The notes beneath the pieces were generated by a model. That model was not told where the DNA came from and did not search any database. It saw only the letters and a list, made by a program, of their open reading frames with translations. A stretch of 64,000 nucleotides of DNA from Lysobacteraceae bacterium NML95-0200 (GTDB taxonomy: Bacteria; Pseudomonadota; Gammaproteobacteria; Xanthomonadales; Xanthomonadaceae). The DNA lies in NCBI GenBank assembly GCA_002798255.1, contig NWQQ01000021.1, positions 186,001 through 250,000 of the forward strand. Direction: 5' to 3'. The position numbers and the translations under genes were made by a program. Positions 24,590 through 36,221 of the stretch are shown piece by piece (positions within the stretch are counted from its first letter, which is position 1; the number at the start of each line of letters is the position of its first letter).

Positions 24590-24862
24590 TCAGTTGACCG
24601 CGTCTTTCAGCGCCTTGCCAGCCTTGAAGGCCGGTGCCTTGGAAGCGGCGATGGTCAGGGCTTCGCCGGTCTTGGGGTTACGGCCAGTGCGCTCGGCGCG
24701 CTCACGCACTTCGAAACTGCCAAAGCCGGCGATAGCAACGGTGTCGCCCGAGCTCAGCGCATTGCTCACAGCACTGATAAAGCCATCCAGTGCACGGCCG
24801 GCATCGGCCTTGGTCAGGTTGGCGTGCTGGGCAATGGCTTCGATCAGATCAGCCTTGTTCAT
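24590..24862 (-). CDS. hupB: Nucleoid protein HU-beta
   Basis: A 90-residue histone-like protein that bends and wraps [15 protein letters not shown] at the start, the [22 protein letters not shown] beta-arm region (about 46-67) with the Arg-Asn-Pro tip that inserts into the minor groove, and the C-terminal [12 protein letters not shown] are standard HU. AAGGAGTCC lies just upstream of the start codon. A strong promoter about 100 bases upstream gives a long leader. The location immediately downstream of lon is the classical one. Confidence 0.97.
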   Translation of the reverse strand: MNKADLIEAIAQHANLTKADAGRALDGFISAVSNALSSGDTVAIAGFGSFEVRERAERTGRNPKTGEALTIAASKAPAFKAGKALKDAVN

Positions 24863-24969
24863 TCTTGGACTCCTTGGGGTGTGTAGTGGACAGCATCCGC
24901 TGTCTTGTGGTGAACCGCGCCGGGACTCGCCGCGGGGGTAAAGGTTTGCAGCATGGCCGCGAACTGCCT

Positions 24970-24998
24970 TTTATACAACCAGCCGCTAACAGGGGCAA
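24970..24998 (-). promoter_or_regulatory. hupB sigma-70 promoter
   Basis: On the minus strand TTGCCC (24993-24998) and TATAAA (24970-24975) are separated by exactly 17 bases in the lon-hupB gap. Transcription would start near 24963, about 100 bases ahead of hupB. Confidence 0.65.
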
Positions 24999-25053
24999 GG
25001 AAAATGCGACGTTTGCCGCCCTTTGCTTCTCCTGACGGCACTGTGCAGTCACC

Positions 25054-27525
<2,472 letters not shown>

Positions 27526-27576
27526 TGTTTTCTCCATACTGGCGCAGCAAGCCGCTGCACTTGGTTGACATGGCAT

Positions 27577-27605
27577 GTATGGGGGCAGGCCGCCCCGCAT
27601 GCAAG
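27577..27605 (-). promoter_or_regulatory. Candidate heat-shock (sigma-32) promoter of lon
   Basis: On the minus strand CTTGCA (27600-27605) and CCCCCATAC (27577-27585) are separated by 14 bases, close to the sigma-32 consensus CTTGAA and CCCCAT. It lies 52 bases ahead of the lon start codon and just after the clpX terminator. Confidence 0.55.
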
Positions 27606-27616
27606 CACTGTGACAC

Positions 27617-27643
27617 AAAAAAACCCCGGCAGGCCTGCCGGGG
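27617..27643 (-). terminator. clpX terminator
   Basis: A perfect 20-base palindrome, CCCCGGCAGG/CCTGCCGGGG (27624-27643), followed on the minus strand by seven T residues. It ends the clpP-clpX unit and separates it from lon. Confidence 0.88.
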
Positions 27644-27660
27644 TCTTGGGGCGGTCAAAT

Positions 27661-28953
27661 TTATTGGCCGGAAGCCTTGGGCAGAGCCTCGGCCTCGGTT
27701 TGGGGCTGATAAATCAGGAACGGCTCGGTCTTGTGCTCAATCACTGATTCATCCACAACCACCTTGCTGACATTTTCAGCCGAAGGCAGGTCGTACATGG
27801 TGTCCAGCAGCGCACTTTCGACAATGGTGCGCAGGCCGCGCGCGCCGGTCTTGCGCTTCAGCGCCTTGCGGGCGATGGCTTCAAGCGCATCCTGGCGGAA
27901 CTCCAGCTCCACGCCTTCCATCTCAAACAGTTTTTTGAACTGCTTGGTGATGGCGTTTTTCGGCTCGGTCAGAATCTTGACCAGTGCCGCTTCATCCAGC
28001 TCTTCCAGTGTGGCGACCACCGGCAGGCGGCCGACAAATTCCGGAATCAGGCCAAACTTGACCAGGTCTTCCGGCTCGACCTCGGCCAGCAGCTTGCTGA
28101 CATCGGCCTTGCGCTCGCTGGATTTGACCCGGGCGCTGAAGCCAATGCCACCGGCTTCGGTGCTGCGCTGCTGAATCACCTTGTCAAGGCCGGCAAACGC
28201 GCCGCCGACGATGAACAGGATATTGCGGGTATCCACCTGCAAGAAGTCCTGCTGCGGGTGCTTGCGACCGCCCTGCGGCGGAACGCTGGCGATGGTGCCT
28301 TCAATCAGCTTCAAAAGTGCCTGCTGTACGCCTTCGCCGGAAACATCGCGGGTAATCGACGGGTTTTCGCTCTTGCGGCTGATTTTGTCGATTTCGTCGA
28401 TATAGACGATGCCCTGCTGGGCTTTTTCCACATCGTAATCGCATTTTTGCAGCAGCTTCTGGATGATGTTTTCCACGTCCTCGCCGACATAACCGGCTTC
28501 GGTCAGGGTAGTGGCATCAGCCATGGTGAAGGGGACATTGAGCATCCTTGCCAGCGTTTCGGCAAGCAAGGTCTTGCCCGAGCCGGTCGGCCCCACCAGC
28601 AGGATATTGCTCTTGGCAAGCTCGACATCATCAGACTTTTGCCGACTTTCAATGCGCTTGTAATGGTTGTAAACCGCCACCGCCAGGGTTTTCTTGGCGC
28701 GCGCCTGGCCAATCACGTACTGGTCAAGCACTTCAAGGATTTCCTTGGGCTTGGGCAGCGAGCTGCGCGCTGCCTGCGGCTTTTCTGCCAGCTCATCACG
28801 GATGATGTCATTGCACAGTTCCACACACTCATTGCAGATATAGGCATTGGGCCCTGCAATCAGCTTGCGTACGTCTTTCTGGCTCTTGTCGCAAAAATTG
28901 CAGTAAAGCGTCTGTTTGCCCTCACCCGGAGGGGTCTGGCTGTTGTCAGTCAT
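27661..28953 (-). CDS. clpX: ClpXP protease ATPase subunit ClpX
   Basis: A 430-residue AAA+ unfoldase that feeds substrates to ClpP. The N-terminal zinc domain has Cys18, Cys21, Cys40 and Cys43 (CNFC and CNEC). Walker A is VGPTGSGKT and Walker B is VYIDEIDKI; the pore and sensor regions are intact. The ATG at 28953 is preferred because the zinc domain begins shortly after it; the open frame upstream has no homology-like sequence. It follows clpP by 114 bases and ends at a strong terminator. Confidence 0.97.
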   Translation of the reverse strand: MTDNSQTPPGEGKQTLYCNFCDKSQKDVRKLIAGPNAYICNECVELCNDIIRDELAEKPQAARSSLPKPKEILEVLDQYVIGQARAKKTLAVAVYNHYKRIESRQKSDDVELAKSNILLVGPTGSGKTLLAETLARMLNVPFTMADATTLTEAGYVGEDVENIIQKLLQKCDYDVEKAQQGIVYIDEIDKISRKSENPSITRDVSGEGVQQALLKLIEGTIASVPPQGGRKHPQQDFLQVDTRNILFIVGGAFAGLDKVIQQRSTEAGGIGFSARVKSSERKADVSKLLAEVEPEDLVKFGLIPEFVGRLPVVATLEELDEAALVKILTEPKNAITKQFKKLFEMEGVELEFRQDALEAIARKALKRKTGARGLRTIVESALLDTMYDLPSAENVSKVVVDESVIEHKTEPFLIYQPQTEAEALPKASGQ

Positions 28954-29067
28954 TTCGTGAGGTTTCCATATACATTGCAACCTGCCCGGCGCTGGCGCGC
29001 AGGCTGGTGCCGAGAATAGCACAGGCCGGCGGATGCCCCCCGGCCCGTAGCATCCGCCTGCTGCCGC

Positions 29068-29694
29068 TTAGCTGGCCTGGATGGTTTCATCCGGGCGCCG
29101 GCTCAGTACCTCGTCAATCAGGCCGTATTCACGCGCCGCTTCGGCACTCAGGAAGCGGTCACGCTCCATGTCCTGGGCGATGCGCTCCACCGGCTGGCCG
29201 GTGTGATGGGCATAGAGCTCATTGAGGCGCTGGCGCAGGTACAGGATTTCCCGTGCCTGGATTTCGATATCGGTTGCCTGCCCCTGGGCACCGCCCGAGG
29301 GCTGGTGAATCATCACCCGCGAATTGGGCAGGGCATAACGCTTGCCCCTGGCACCGGCCATCAGCAGCATCGACCCGGCACTGGCGGCCTGGCCGATGCA
29401 GATGGTGCTGACATCGGGCTTGATGAACTGCATGGTGTCGTAAATCGCAAGCCCCGCAGTAACCACTCCACCGGGGGAGTTGATATACAGGCTGATGTCC
29501 TTTTCCGGGTTTTCCGCTTCCAGGAACAGCAGCTGCGCAACCACCAGATTGGCCACCTGGTCGTCGATCGGCCCGACAAGGAAAATCACCCGCTCTTTCA
29601 AAAGACGCGAATAAATATCGAAGGCACGCTCGCCACGGCTGGTCTGTTCGACCACCATCGGCACCAGGTTCAGGGCTTTGGTTTCAAGACTCAT
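29068..29694 (-). CDS. clpP: ClpP serine protease subunit
   Basis: A 208-residue subunit of the tetradecameric protease chamber. Catalytic Ser105 in [10 protein letters not shown] and His130 in MIHQPSGG are visible, and the Asp lies in the C-terminal third. The ATG at 29694 is used; a TTG directly before it is also in frame. The N-terminal propeptide ([14 protein letters not shown]) is of the usual length. It lies 33 bases downstream of tig, as in most proteobacteria. Confidence 0.97.
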   Translation of the reverse strand: MSLETKALNLVPMVVEQTSRGERAFDIYSRLLKERVIFLVGPIDDQVANLVVAQLLFLEAENPEKDISLYINSPGGVVTAGLAIYDTMQFIKPDVSTICIGQAASAGSMLLMAGARGKRYALPNSRVMIHQPSGGAQGQATDIEIQAREILYLRQRLNELYAHHTGQPVERIAQDMERDRFLSAEAAREYGLIDEVLSRRPDETIQAS

Positions 29695-29727
29695 CAAATT
29701 CTCTCAAGCTCGATGACAATGACCGAC

Positions 29728-31026
29728 TTACTCGGCGCGGATGGCGTCCTGGAAGGACATCGGCACTTCAGTGTGCTCGGCCTTTTCGGCAATCCAGTCG
29801 GTGACCTGCTCTTCCATCACCCGGTACTGCAACTGGCTCAGCAATTGCGGGTCATTGCGGTACAGCTCGAACACCTGCTCCGGCTCCTCATAAGTGGAGG
29901 CAATCAGGCGCATGGTTTCCATCAGGCGGTTGCGGTCAAGCTGCAGCTTGTTGCGACGCGCCACTTCGCCGGTGAACAGGCCAATCAGCACGCGCTTGCC
30001 AGCGGCGTCCATGAACTGCTGCGCATCCACCTGCAGCTGCTGGCCGCGCGCCTGCGCTTCCTGCTGGGCATTGGCGGCCATCGCCTGGGCTTCTTGCTCC
30101 ACCAACTTGGGCGGCATGGTGATATGGCCGTATTTTTCGATGATTTGCTCGCCCACCGCACGGCGCAGGCGGAACATCAGCGCGCCCTTCAGCTCGCGCT
30201 CAAGGTTGCTGCGGATTTCTTCGCGGAACTGCTCGGCTTCACCGCTCTTCACGCCAAAGCTGCGGATAAAGGCATGGTCAACTTCCGGGCGCTTGAGCTC
30301 GGCCACCTGCAAAGCTTTGACAGTGACATCGGCGGACTTGCCTGCCAATTGCTCTACCCGCCAGTCAGCCGGGAAGTCCACCTTGACGGTTTTGCTCTCA
30401 CCCGCAGCCAGGCCAGCCACGGCTTCTTCAATCGGTGCAAACAGCGCGCCGCTGCCCAGCACGGTCTGGCCGCGCTCGGCGCCTTCGGCCGGCAGACGCA
30501 CGCCATCGACTTCGGAGAACATTTCCACTTCCACCAAATCGCCATTGGCCGAAGCGCGCTCCACAGCCGACCAGCTGCTGCGCTGCTCGCGCAGGTTTTC
30601 AATCATGGTGTCGATATCGGCCTCTTCCACCGTCGCGGTATTGCGCACCACATTCAGCGCAGCCAAATCGATTTCGCCAAATTCCGGCACCACTTCGAAG
30701 TCGGCCACATAGGCCAGCTCGCCTTCGCTGCTGTTGTCCTTGTCTTCCTCGATGCGCGGATTGCCGGCAATCTGGAAGGTTTCATCTTTCAGCGCATTGC
30801 CAAAGCCTTCACGCAGCAGGCCGTCAAGAATTTCAGCGCGCACCTGGGCACCAAAGCGCTTGGCGATAACACTGGTCGGCACCTTGCCGGGACGGAAGCC
30901 CTTGATGCGTGCATCACGCGCGATTTCGCGCAGGCGGGTATTGAGCTTGCCTTCCACTTCAGCCGAAGGCACACGGAACAGTACGCGGCGACCCAAATCG
31001 CCGGTGGACTCGATGGAAACTTGCAT
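29728..31026 (-). CDS. tig: Trigger factor, ribosome-associated chaperone and PPIase
   Basis: A 432-residue protein that docks at the ribosome exit tunnel. The ribosome-binding signature is visible as GFRPGKVP at about residues 44-51. An FKBP-type domain follows (about 150-245, [15 protein letters not shown]), then the helical arms ([15 protein letters not shown]). AGGAG lies just upstream of the start at 31026, which rules out the much longer open frame that runs through the tRNA-Leu gene. Confidence 0.96.
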   Translation of the reverse strand: MQVSIESTGDLGRRVLFRVPSAEVEGKLNTRLREIARDARIKGFRPGKVPTSVIAKRFGAQVRAEILDGLLREGFGNALKDETFQIAGNPRIEEDKDNSSEGELAYVADFEVVPEFGEIDLAALNVVRNTATVEEADIDTMIENLREQRSSWSAVERASANGDLVEVEMFSEVDGVRLPAEGAERGQTVLGSGALFAPIEEAVAGLAAGESKTVKVDFPADWRVEQLAGKSADVTVKALQVAELKRPEVDHAFIRSFGVKSGEAEQFREEIRSNLERELKGALMFRLRRAVGEQIIEKYGHITMPPKLVEQEAQAMAANAQQEAQARGQQLQVDAQQFMDAAGKRVLIGLFTGEVARRNKLQLDRNRLMETMRLIASTYEEPEQVFELYRNDPQLLSQLQYRVMEEQVTDWIAEKAEHTEVPMSFQDAIRAE

Positions 31027-31191
31027 GATGAACTCCTGCCCGCCAAGTACCGCGACGGGATATACATTGGGGAAATGGCTGAAAAATCTCGCCCGCGCCA
31101 TTTCGTAAACGGAACGAGCCAGCAAGTTTGGCTGATTTGCGCGCAGGATGCCAGCGCCACGCAGGCACTTGGAGTCACGGAAGGAATCGTA

Positions 31192-31276
31192 TGGTGCGGA
31201 AGGGGGGACTCGAACCCCCACGCCTTGCGGCACTGGAACCTAAATCCAGGGCGTCTACCAATTCCGCCACTTCCGC
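31192..31276 (-). tRNA. tRNA-Leu (TAG)
   Basis: Acceptor GCGGAAG/CTTCCGC, anticodon TAG in the loop of CTGGATTTAGGTTCCAG, a long variable arm typical of type II tRNAs (GCCGCAAGGC), T arm GGGTTCGAGTCCC, encoded CCA. It lies about 165 bases ahead of tig and may share its transcript. Confidence 0.96.
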
Positions 31277-31307
31277 TTGAGTGCACCCGCTCAGGGCGCA
31301 CGCTTGA

Positions 31308-31338
31308 CAACAAAACACCCAGCTTGCGGCTGGGTGTT
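31308..31338 (-). terminator. Hairpin between tRNA-Lys and tRNA-Leu
   Basis: AACACCCAGC (31314-31323) pairs perfectly with GCTGGGTGTT (31329-31338); on the minus strand TTGTTG follows. It may partly terminate the tRNA transcript or be a processing signal. Confidence 0.6.
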
Positions 31339-31344
31339 GAAAAA

Positions 31345-31420
31345 TGGTGGGCCGTCAAGGATTCGAACCTTGGACCTACTGATTAAGAGTCAGCTGCTCT
31401 ACCAACTGAGCTAACGGCCC
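31345..31420 (-). tRNA. tRNA-Lys (CTT)
   Basis: Acceptor GGGCCGT/ACGGCCC, anticodon loop CTCTTAA with CTT, T arm AGGTTCGAATCCT, encoded CCA. Confidence 0.97.
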
Positions 31421-31476
31421 GGAGCGCGGCATTCTAACATGCAGTTTCTGCATTGCAAGCCTGCGCTTTACAACAA

Positions 31477-31553
31477 TGGGGTGGCTGAGGGGATTCGAAC
31501 CCCCGACCACTGGAATCACAATCCAGTACTCTAACCAACTGAGCTACAGCCAC
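31477..31553 (-). tRNA. tRNA-His (GTG)
   Basis: Acceptor GTGGCTG/CAGCCAC, anticodon loop TTGTGAT with GTG, T arm GGGTTCGAATCCC. The preceding base (31554) would give the encoded G-1 needed by histidyl-tRNA synthetase. The 3' end is CCCA. Confidence 0.97.
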
Positions 31554-31585
31554 CGCAAAACTTTTGATTCCCGCCGCCCCGCAAA

Positions 31586-31662
31586 TGGCGCGCCCGGCAG
31601 GAATCGAACCTGCAACCACCGGCTTAGAAGGCCGGTGCTCTATCCGATTGAGCTACGGGCGC
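31586..31662 (-). tRNA. tRNA-Arg (TCT)
   Basis: Acceptor GCGCCCG/CGGGCGC, anticodon loop CTTCTAA with TCT, T arm AGGTTCGATTCCT, encoded CCA. Confidence 0.97.
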
Positions 31663-31693
31663 CCATGACGGAGTCGCATCACCGTTTGCCGAA

Positions 31694-31770
31694 TGGTCGG
31701 GGTAGAGGGATTCGAACCCCCGACATCCTGCTCCCAAAGCAGGCGCGCTACCAGACTGCGCTATACCCCG
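31694..31770 (-). tRNA. tRNA-Pro (TGG)
   Basis: Acceptor CGGGGTA/TACCCCG, anticodon loop TTTGGGA with TGG, T arm GGGTTCGAATCCC, encoded CCA. It is the first gene of the Pro-Arg-His-Lys-Leu cluster on the minus strand. Confidence 0.97.
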
Positions 31771-31875
31771 CCGGTGAACGGTTGGCAAAACACCGGCGTG
31801 CTTTGCCGTAAAGCGGTGCGCATTGTCCGGCCTTGCGCGCGCGCTGTCAAACAATTTATTGCAATGCGGGCAAAT

Positions 31876-33186
31876 TCAACCCGCTGCGGCACGGCGAGGC
31901 CACAGCATGAAACCCAGTGCAATACCGCCGAGCAGCCAGCAATACCAGACTTTCCCGGCAATTTCCAAAGGCGACTGCCCGGACTGCGATGCCGCCAGCA
32001 GGATTTGCGCACCCCACGGAATCAGCCCCTGCACCACACAGCTGTAGATATCCAGAATGCTGGCTGCGCGGCGCGGGCTGACCCCATGCTGACTGGCGAT
32101 ATCGCGCGCCAGCGGGCCGCTGACCAGAATCGCCACAGTATTGTTGGCGATGAACACGTCTGTTGCTGCCGACAGCCCGGCAATACTCAATTCCCCGCTG
32201 CGCCGCCCTGACTTGCCACGTGCCAGCCGCGCAATCCTGGCAGAAATCCAGGCCAGCCCGCCACTGGCGCGCATCAGCCCGGCGAGGCCGCCCACCAGCA
32301 TCGACAACAGCACGATTTCACTCATGCCGGAGAAGCCGGTCCAGATGTCATTCATCCATTCTTCGATGCCGTAGCCATTGCTGGCATACAGCGCGCCTAT
32401 CAAGCCGGCTGCGACAATGCCAAAGCCCAGCACCACCAGCACATTCACCCCCAGCACGGCCAGCAGCAGCACCAGCGCATACGGCAGCACCAGCCAGGGC
32501 GAGGCCGAGCCGCTCACCTCAGGCGGCTGGCTTGTGCCCGGCTGTAACGCCAGCAGCACGATGGTCAACACGGCCGCAGGCAGCGCAATCTTGAAGTTTT
32601 CGCGGAACTTGTCCTTCATTTCCGCGCCTTGAGTGCGGGTCGCGGCGATGGTGGTATCGGAAATCACCGAAAGGTTATCGCCAAACATCGCCCCGCCAAC
32701 CGCACTTGCCACGCCCAGTGCCGGAGAAATGCCGGCCGCCTCGGCGATACCCAGCGCAATCGGCGCCAAGGCCGCCAGCGTGCTCATCGAGCTGCCGGTG
32801 GCCAGCGAAATCAGCGCCGCCGTCACAAACAAGCCCGGCAATATCAGCGATGGCGAGAGATGCCCCACCCCCAGCGCCACCACCGCATCCACGCCGCCAA
32901 TGGCCCGCGTCACCGCCGCAAAGCCACCTGCCAGCAAAAAGATGAGACACATCAGCATGATGTTGGCATCGCCCATGCCGCCATACAGGGCACGCCCCAC
33001 ATCCACCCCGCGCCTGCGCGCCCACCAGGCGGCCACCGCCAGCGCCGGGATGATGGCCACCGGCGCATGCAGGATATAGAAGCCGTTGGGCTCCCCCCGA
33101 TAAGTGAAATACACCCCGGCGCCAAAGAACAACGCCACGAACAACAACAAGGGAAGCAGTGCGATACCGCTGGGCGAAACCTTCAT
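31876..33186 (-). CDS. Na+/H+ antiporter, NhaC-like family
   Basis: A 436-residue integral membrane protein with about 11 hydrophobic helices. The central part has the features of NhaC-type transporters: TAALISLATGSSMSTLAALAPIALG (split here by helix breaks), GVASAVGGAMFGDNLSVISDTTIAAT with an Asp in a membrane half-helix, and near the end SAATDVFIANNTVAILVSGPLA. Such proteins exchange Na+ for H+ and protect against salt or alkaline stress; malate/lactate exchange is an alternative in relatives. The ATG at 33186 begins MKVSPSG just before the first helix. No strong ribosome site is visible. Confidence 0.8.
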   Translation of the reverse strand: MKVSPSGIALLPLLLFVALFFGAGVYFTYRGEPNGFYILHAPVAIIPALAVAAWWARRRGVDVGRALYGGMGDANIMLMCLIFLLAGGFAAVTRAIGGVDAVVALGVGHLSPSLILPGLFVTAALISLATGSSMSTLAALAPIALGIAEAAGISPALGVASAVGGAMFGDNLSVISDTTIAATRTQGAEMKDKFRENFKIALPAAVLTIVLLALQPGTSQPPEVSGSASPWLVLPYALVLLLAVLGVNVLVVLGFGIVAAGLIGALYASNGYGIEEWMNDIWTGFSGMSEIVLLSMLVGGLAGLMRASGGLAWISARIARLARGKSGRRSGELSIAGLSAATDVFIANNTVAILVSGPLARDIASQHGVSPRRAASILDIYSCVVQGLIPWGAQILLAASQSGQSPLEIAGKVWYCWLLGGIALGFMLWPRRAAAG

Positions 33187-33317
33187 CGCAATATCATGAT
33201 GAAAAGATGGAGATGCATTGTGACCGCTGTCATATGGAAAGTCCATATCAACCCGCACTACAGAGCCACAAGGCATCGACGGGTTTAAACACCATTGATG
33301 CGAGGCAAAATTACAGA

Positions 33318-33338
33318 AAGATATCTTTTTGATATCTT
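33318..33338 (+). promoter_or_regulatory. Palindrome ahead of the SPFH operon
   Basis: AAGATATC (33318-33325) and GATATCTT (33331-33338) form a perfect inverted repeat around TTTTT, 29 bases ahead of the SPFH start codon and in the intergenic gap shared with the divergent antiporter gene. It has the form of an operator; the operon itself encodes an RHH-type protein. Confidence 0.45.
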
Positions 33339-33367
33339 CCTCTGCAACTCTCACCAATAGTACGACC

Positions 33368-34231
33368 ATGAAAGAAAAACATTTGTCTTCCCTGTCCGGC
33401 ATTCCGGTCTTGCTGCTGCTGTTGCTGGCGCTGTTGGGCTGCGCTGCGGCGCTGCTGTTCGCAGTGCTCATAGAATCGGTCGCAGTCGCCCTGCTGGCGG
33501 CCTGTGGCTTGTTGTTGATGCTGATTGGATTGGGCGGTTTTTACATGCTGGAGCCGAATCAGGCGGCCGTGGTCAGCTTCTTTGGCAAATATGTCGGCAC
33601 CGTCAAGGACAACGGCCTGCGCTGGAACAACCCGTTCTACAGCAAGCGCAAGGTGTCGATGCGGGTGCGCAATTTTGAAAGCGGCAAGCTGAAAGTGAAC
33701 GAGCTCGACGGCAGCCCGATCGAGATCGCCGCGGTCATCGTCTGGCAGGTCAATGATGCGTCCGAGGCGGTTTACAACGTGGATGACTACGAGAGCTTTG
33801 TGGAAATCCAGTCCGAGGCGGCGCTGCGCTCGATGGCGACCAGCTATCCATATGACCAGCACGAGGACGGGCAGTTGTCGCTGCGCAGCCATGCGGCGGA
33901 AATCTCCGAGCATTTGCAAAAGGAGCTGGCCGAGCGTCTGGCCGATGCCGGGGTGAAGGTGCTGGATGCGCGCATCAGCCATCTGGCCTATGCGCCGGAA
34001 ATCGCCCAGGCGATGCTGCAACGGCAGCAAGCCAATGCCATCATCGCCGCGCGCACGCGCATCGTCGCCGGCGCCGTGGGCATGGTGCAGATGGCGCTGG
34101 ACGAGCTGCAAAAACAAGGCACGGTGGCGCTGGATGAGGAGCGCAAGGCGGCGATGGTCAGCAATCTGCTGGTGGTGCTGTGCGGCGAGCGCAGCACCCA
34201 GCCGATTATCAATACCGGGAGCCTGTACTGA
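33368..34231 (+). CDS. SPFH/band-7 domain membrane protein
   Basis: A 287-residue protein with two N-terminal hydrophobic stretches (about 12-33 and 38-58, Leu/Ala-rich) and a cytosolic or periplasmic SPFH domain (about 60-200), beginning [25 protein letters not shown], a typical stomatin/HflK-like opening interrupted here only by the writing limit. A helical region ([30 protein letters not shown]) follows. SPFH proteins form membrane microdomains or scaffold proteases. It is the first of four overlapping genes with a small membrane protein, an RHH-like protein and a DUF4177 protein. The role is unknown. Confidence 0.85.
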   Translation: MKEKHLSSLSGIPVLLLLLLALLGCAAALLFAVLIESVAVALLAACGLLLMLIGLGGFYMLEPNQAAVVSFFGKYVGTVKDNGLRWNNPFYSKRKVSMRVRNFESGKLKVNELDGSPIEIAAVIVWQVNDASEAVYNVDDYESFVEIQSEAALRSMATSYPYDQHEDGQLSLRSHAAEISEHLQKELAERLADAGVKVLDARISHLAYAPEIAQAMLQRQQANAIIAARTRIVAGAVGMVQMALDELQKQGTVALDEERKAAMVSNLLVVLCGERSTQPIINTGSLY

Positions 34232-34512
34232 TGGCCGCGTGGCTGCCACTGTTGCTGGCGCTGCTTGGGCTGGCCGCCGTGGGCATGGCGGCCTGGCTTG
34301 CCCGTGACAATCGTCCGGCCTCGCCCGGCCTTGCGCTGCGCATGGCCTTGAGCGGCATCGCCATCCTGCTGGGCGCGCTGGGTCTTTACTTTGCAGGTGA
34401 TGGCGCCTGGGGCACGGCCGTGCTGCTGGCGATGGCGCTGCTGGTCAATCTGCTGGGGCTGTCGATGTGGTGGCATCTGCGCCGCATCCACAAACAGGGT
34501 CCGCGCCTGTGA
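34231..34512 (+). CDS. Small membrane protein of the SPFH operon
   Basis: A 93-residue protein with three hydrophobic helices (about 4-24, 38-55 and 60-80) and a basic C terminus ([12 protein letters not shown]). Its start shares one base with the SPFH stop (TGATG), so translation is coupled. I do not recognise a family. It probably works together with the SPFH protein in the inner membrane. Confidence 0.75.
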   Translation: MAAWLPLLLALLGLAAVGMAAWLARDNRPASPGLALRMALSGIAILLGALGLYFAGDGAWGTAVLLAMALLVNLLGLSMWWHLRRIHKQGPRL

Positions 34513-34697
34513 GCGAGAAAAAGGCCTATCCGCTGCGCATCAATGCCGCCATCCTTGCCGAAGTGCAACGCTGGGCGGATGATGAGCTGCGCAGCGTCAA
34601 TGCGCAAATCGAATATGTCCTGCGCGATGCCCTGCGCCGCGCCGGGCGTTTGCCAAAACCCGATATTCCACCCACTACCGATGAGAACGCATCATGA
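34509..34697 (+). CDS. Arc-like ribbon-helix-helix protein
   Basis: A 62-residue protein starting with GTG that overlaps the preceding stop (GTGA). The segment [40 protein letters not shown] (a hyphen marks the writing break) is a strand plus two helices, the Arc/MetJ-type fold, where PLRIN would be the DNA-contacting strand. It may regulate its own operon through the palindrome at 33318-33338, or act as a structural adaptor. No toxin gene is adjacent, so an antitoxin role is unlikely. Confidence 0.7.
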   Translation: MSEKKAYPLRINAAILAEVQRWADDELRSVNAQIEYVLRDALRRAGRLPKPDIPPTTDENAS

Positions 34698-34873
34698 ACA
34701 CGCAATGGGAATACAAAGTCATCGACCTGCCAATCGACCTGCTGGGTCGCCCCGGTGAGCGCATCCAGCAAACCTTGAACGAGCTGGGCGCCGAAGGCTG
34801 GGAGCTGGTCACCGCGTTGCGTTGCAACCCGGCCGAACCGACCCGGCTTTACCTTAAACGCCGCAAGGCCTGA
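34694..34873 (+). CDS. DUF4177-family small protein
   Basis: A 59-residue protein beginning [15 protein letters not shown] and containing [18 protein letters not shown], the hallmark of DUF4177 proteins (a two-strand, helix, strand fold of unknown function). ATG overlaps the previous stop, and it closes the SPFH operon. It is too short for usual length filters but the family pattern is clear. Confidence 0.8.
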   Translation: MNTQWEYKVIDLPIDLLGRPGERIQQTLNELGAEGWELVTALRCNPAEPTRLYLKRRKA

Positions 34874-34895
34874 AACCGCCGCCAAGGAGCAAGCC

Positions 34896-36188
34896 ATGAA
34901 AGCGCGTCACCTTGTATCTGCCCTGCTGCTTGCCACCAGCTTTTCCGCCCAGGCACAGCTACCGCCGGAAAGCGCACGCGCCACGGCTGAAACCCTGCTC
35001 GACCATCTTGACCGTAGTGAATTTGACAAGGCGCACGCCCTGTTCGATGCGACCATGCAGCAGGCTGTACCGCTGCCGATGCTGCGCCAGGTCTGGCAGT
35101 CACTGCCTGCGCCCGTGCAGCGCAGCCACTTCAGCGTGCAGCGCGAAGATGACGGCCATGCACTTGAAGTGCTGCTGCAACGCAACGGCCAGGATTTCGA
35201 TGCCCTCATCCGTATTGACGATGAGGGTCGCATTGCCGGCTTCCTGATTCGCCCGGCGCTCAAACTGCCGCCAATTCCCGTCATCGCCGCCGATGCCGCC
35301 TTCAAGGAGATCGACACCACGGTCGGCACGGGCGAAGCGGCGCTGCCCGCCACGCTGGCCATGCCCAAAGGCAAAGGCCCGTTTCCGGCAGTCGTGCTGG
35401 TGCATGGCTCGGGGCCTGCCGACCGCAACGAAACCACTGGCGCCAATCGCCCGTTTCTGGATATCGCCCGCGCACTGGCTGCCGAGGGCATTGCCGTGCT
35501 GCGCTATGACAAACGCAGCCAGGCGCGTCCCGGCGACTACGTCCAGGGCGTTACCATCGACAGCGAAACCACCGATGACGCCCTGCTTGCGGTGGCGCAT
35601 CTGCGCAGCCTGCCGGGCATTGATGGCGAACGCATCTTTGTGCTCGGCCACAGCCAGGGCGGGATGATGGCGCCGCGCATCGGCCTTCATGACAACAAGA
35701 TTGCCGGACTGATTCTTTTCGCCGCCCCGGCGCGCAACCTGCTGGATATTCTTGTCGAGCAGAACGCGCGCCTGCTGCACATGCAGGGGCAGGCCAGCAC
35801 CCCGGCAGGCATCGCCCATATGCAGAAGCTGAAAAACGATATCGCCGCCGTGCGCCGTGGCGATGCCGATGCGCGTCTGATTGGCCTGGACAGCCGCTAC
35901 TGGCAAAGCGTCGATGCCGTTGACCCGCTGCGGGAGGCCAGAGCCAGCCGCCAACCGATGCTGATTCTGCATGGTGGCCACGATATCCAGGTGGTCGAGG
36001 CCGACTGGCAGGCCTGGCGCACGGCATTTACCAAAGACCCTCGCGCCACCCTGCGCCACTATCCCAGACTCAATCATCTGGGCATGGAAAGCGCCGCTGG
36101 CGCCGGACTGGAGAGCTATGACATTCCCGGCCAGGTCGATGCCACCTTGCTGGCCGACATCATCCACTGGGTAAAGTCCCTGCCATAG
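34896..36188 (+). CDS. Exported alpha/beta hydrolase with N-terminal DUF3887-like domain
   Basis: A 430-residue protein with a signal peptide (residues 1-20, cleaved after AQA). Residues 25-120 resemble DUF3887 (small NTF2-like fold: ATAETLLDHLDRSEFDKAHALF), and 130-430 are an alpha/beta hydrolase: oxyanion VLVHGSGPADRNE, nucleophile elbow GHSQGG, acid in LHGGHDIQV and base His in LNHLGM. The substrate is unknown; peptidase and esterase are both possible. AAGGAG at 34884-34889 sets the start. Confidence 0.85.
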   Translation: MKARHLVSALLLATSFSAQAQLPPESARATAETLLDHLDRSEFDKAHALFDATMQQAVPLPMLRQVWQSLPAPVQRSHFSVQREDDGHALEVLLQRNGQDFDALIRIDDEGRIAGFLIRPALKLPPIPVIAADAAFKEIDTTVGTGEAALPATLAMPKGKGPFPAVVLVHGSGPADRNETTGANRPFLDIARALAAEGIAVLRYDKRSQARPGDYVQGVTIDSETTDDALLAVAHLRSLPGIDGERIFVLGHSQGGMMAPRIGLHDNKIAGLILFAAPARNLLDILVEQNARLLHMQGQASTPAGIAHMQKLKNDIAAVRRGDADARLIGLDSRYWQSVDAVDPLREARASRQPMLILHGGHDIQVVEADWQAWRTAFTKDPRATLRHYPRLNHLGMESAAGAGLESYDIPGQVDATLLADIIHWVKSLP

Positions 36189-36221
36189 TCATCCGTCCTG
36201 GAAAACTTCTCAAAGCCTGCC

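Noticed and set aside
29203-31386. A 727-codon open frame on the plus strand across clpP, tig and tRNA genes
   Set aside because: It is antisense to three certain features, including tRNA-Leu, and its translation has no recognisable domain. High GC creates long antisense frames.
34509-34697. Antitoxin of a toxin-antitoxin pair
   Set aside because: No toxin-like gene is next to the RHH protein; its partners are an SPFH protein and DUF4177.
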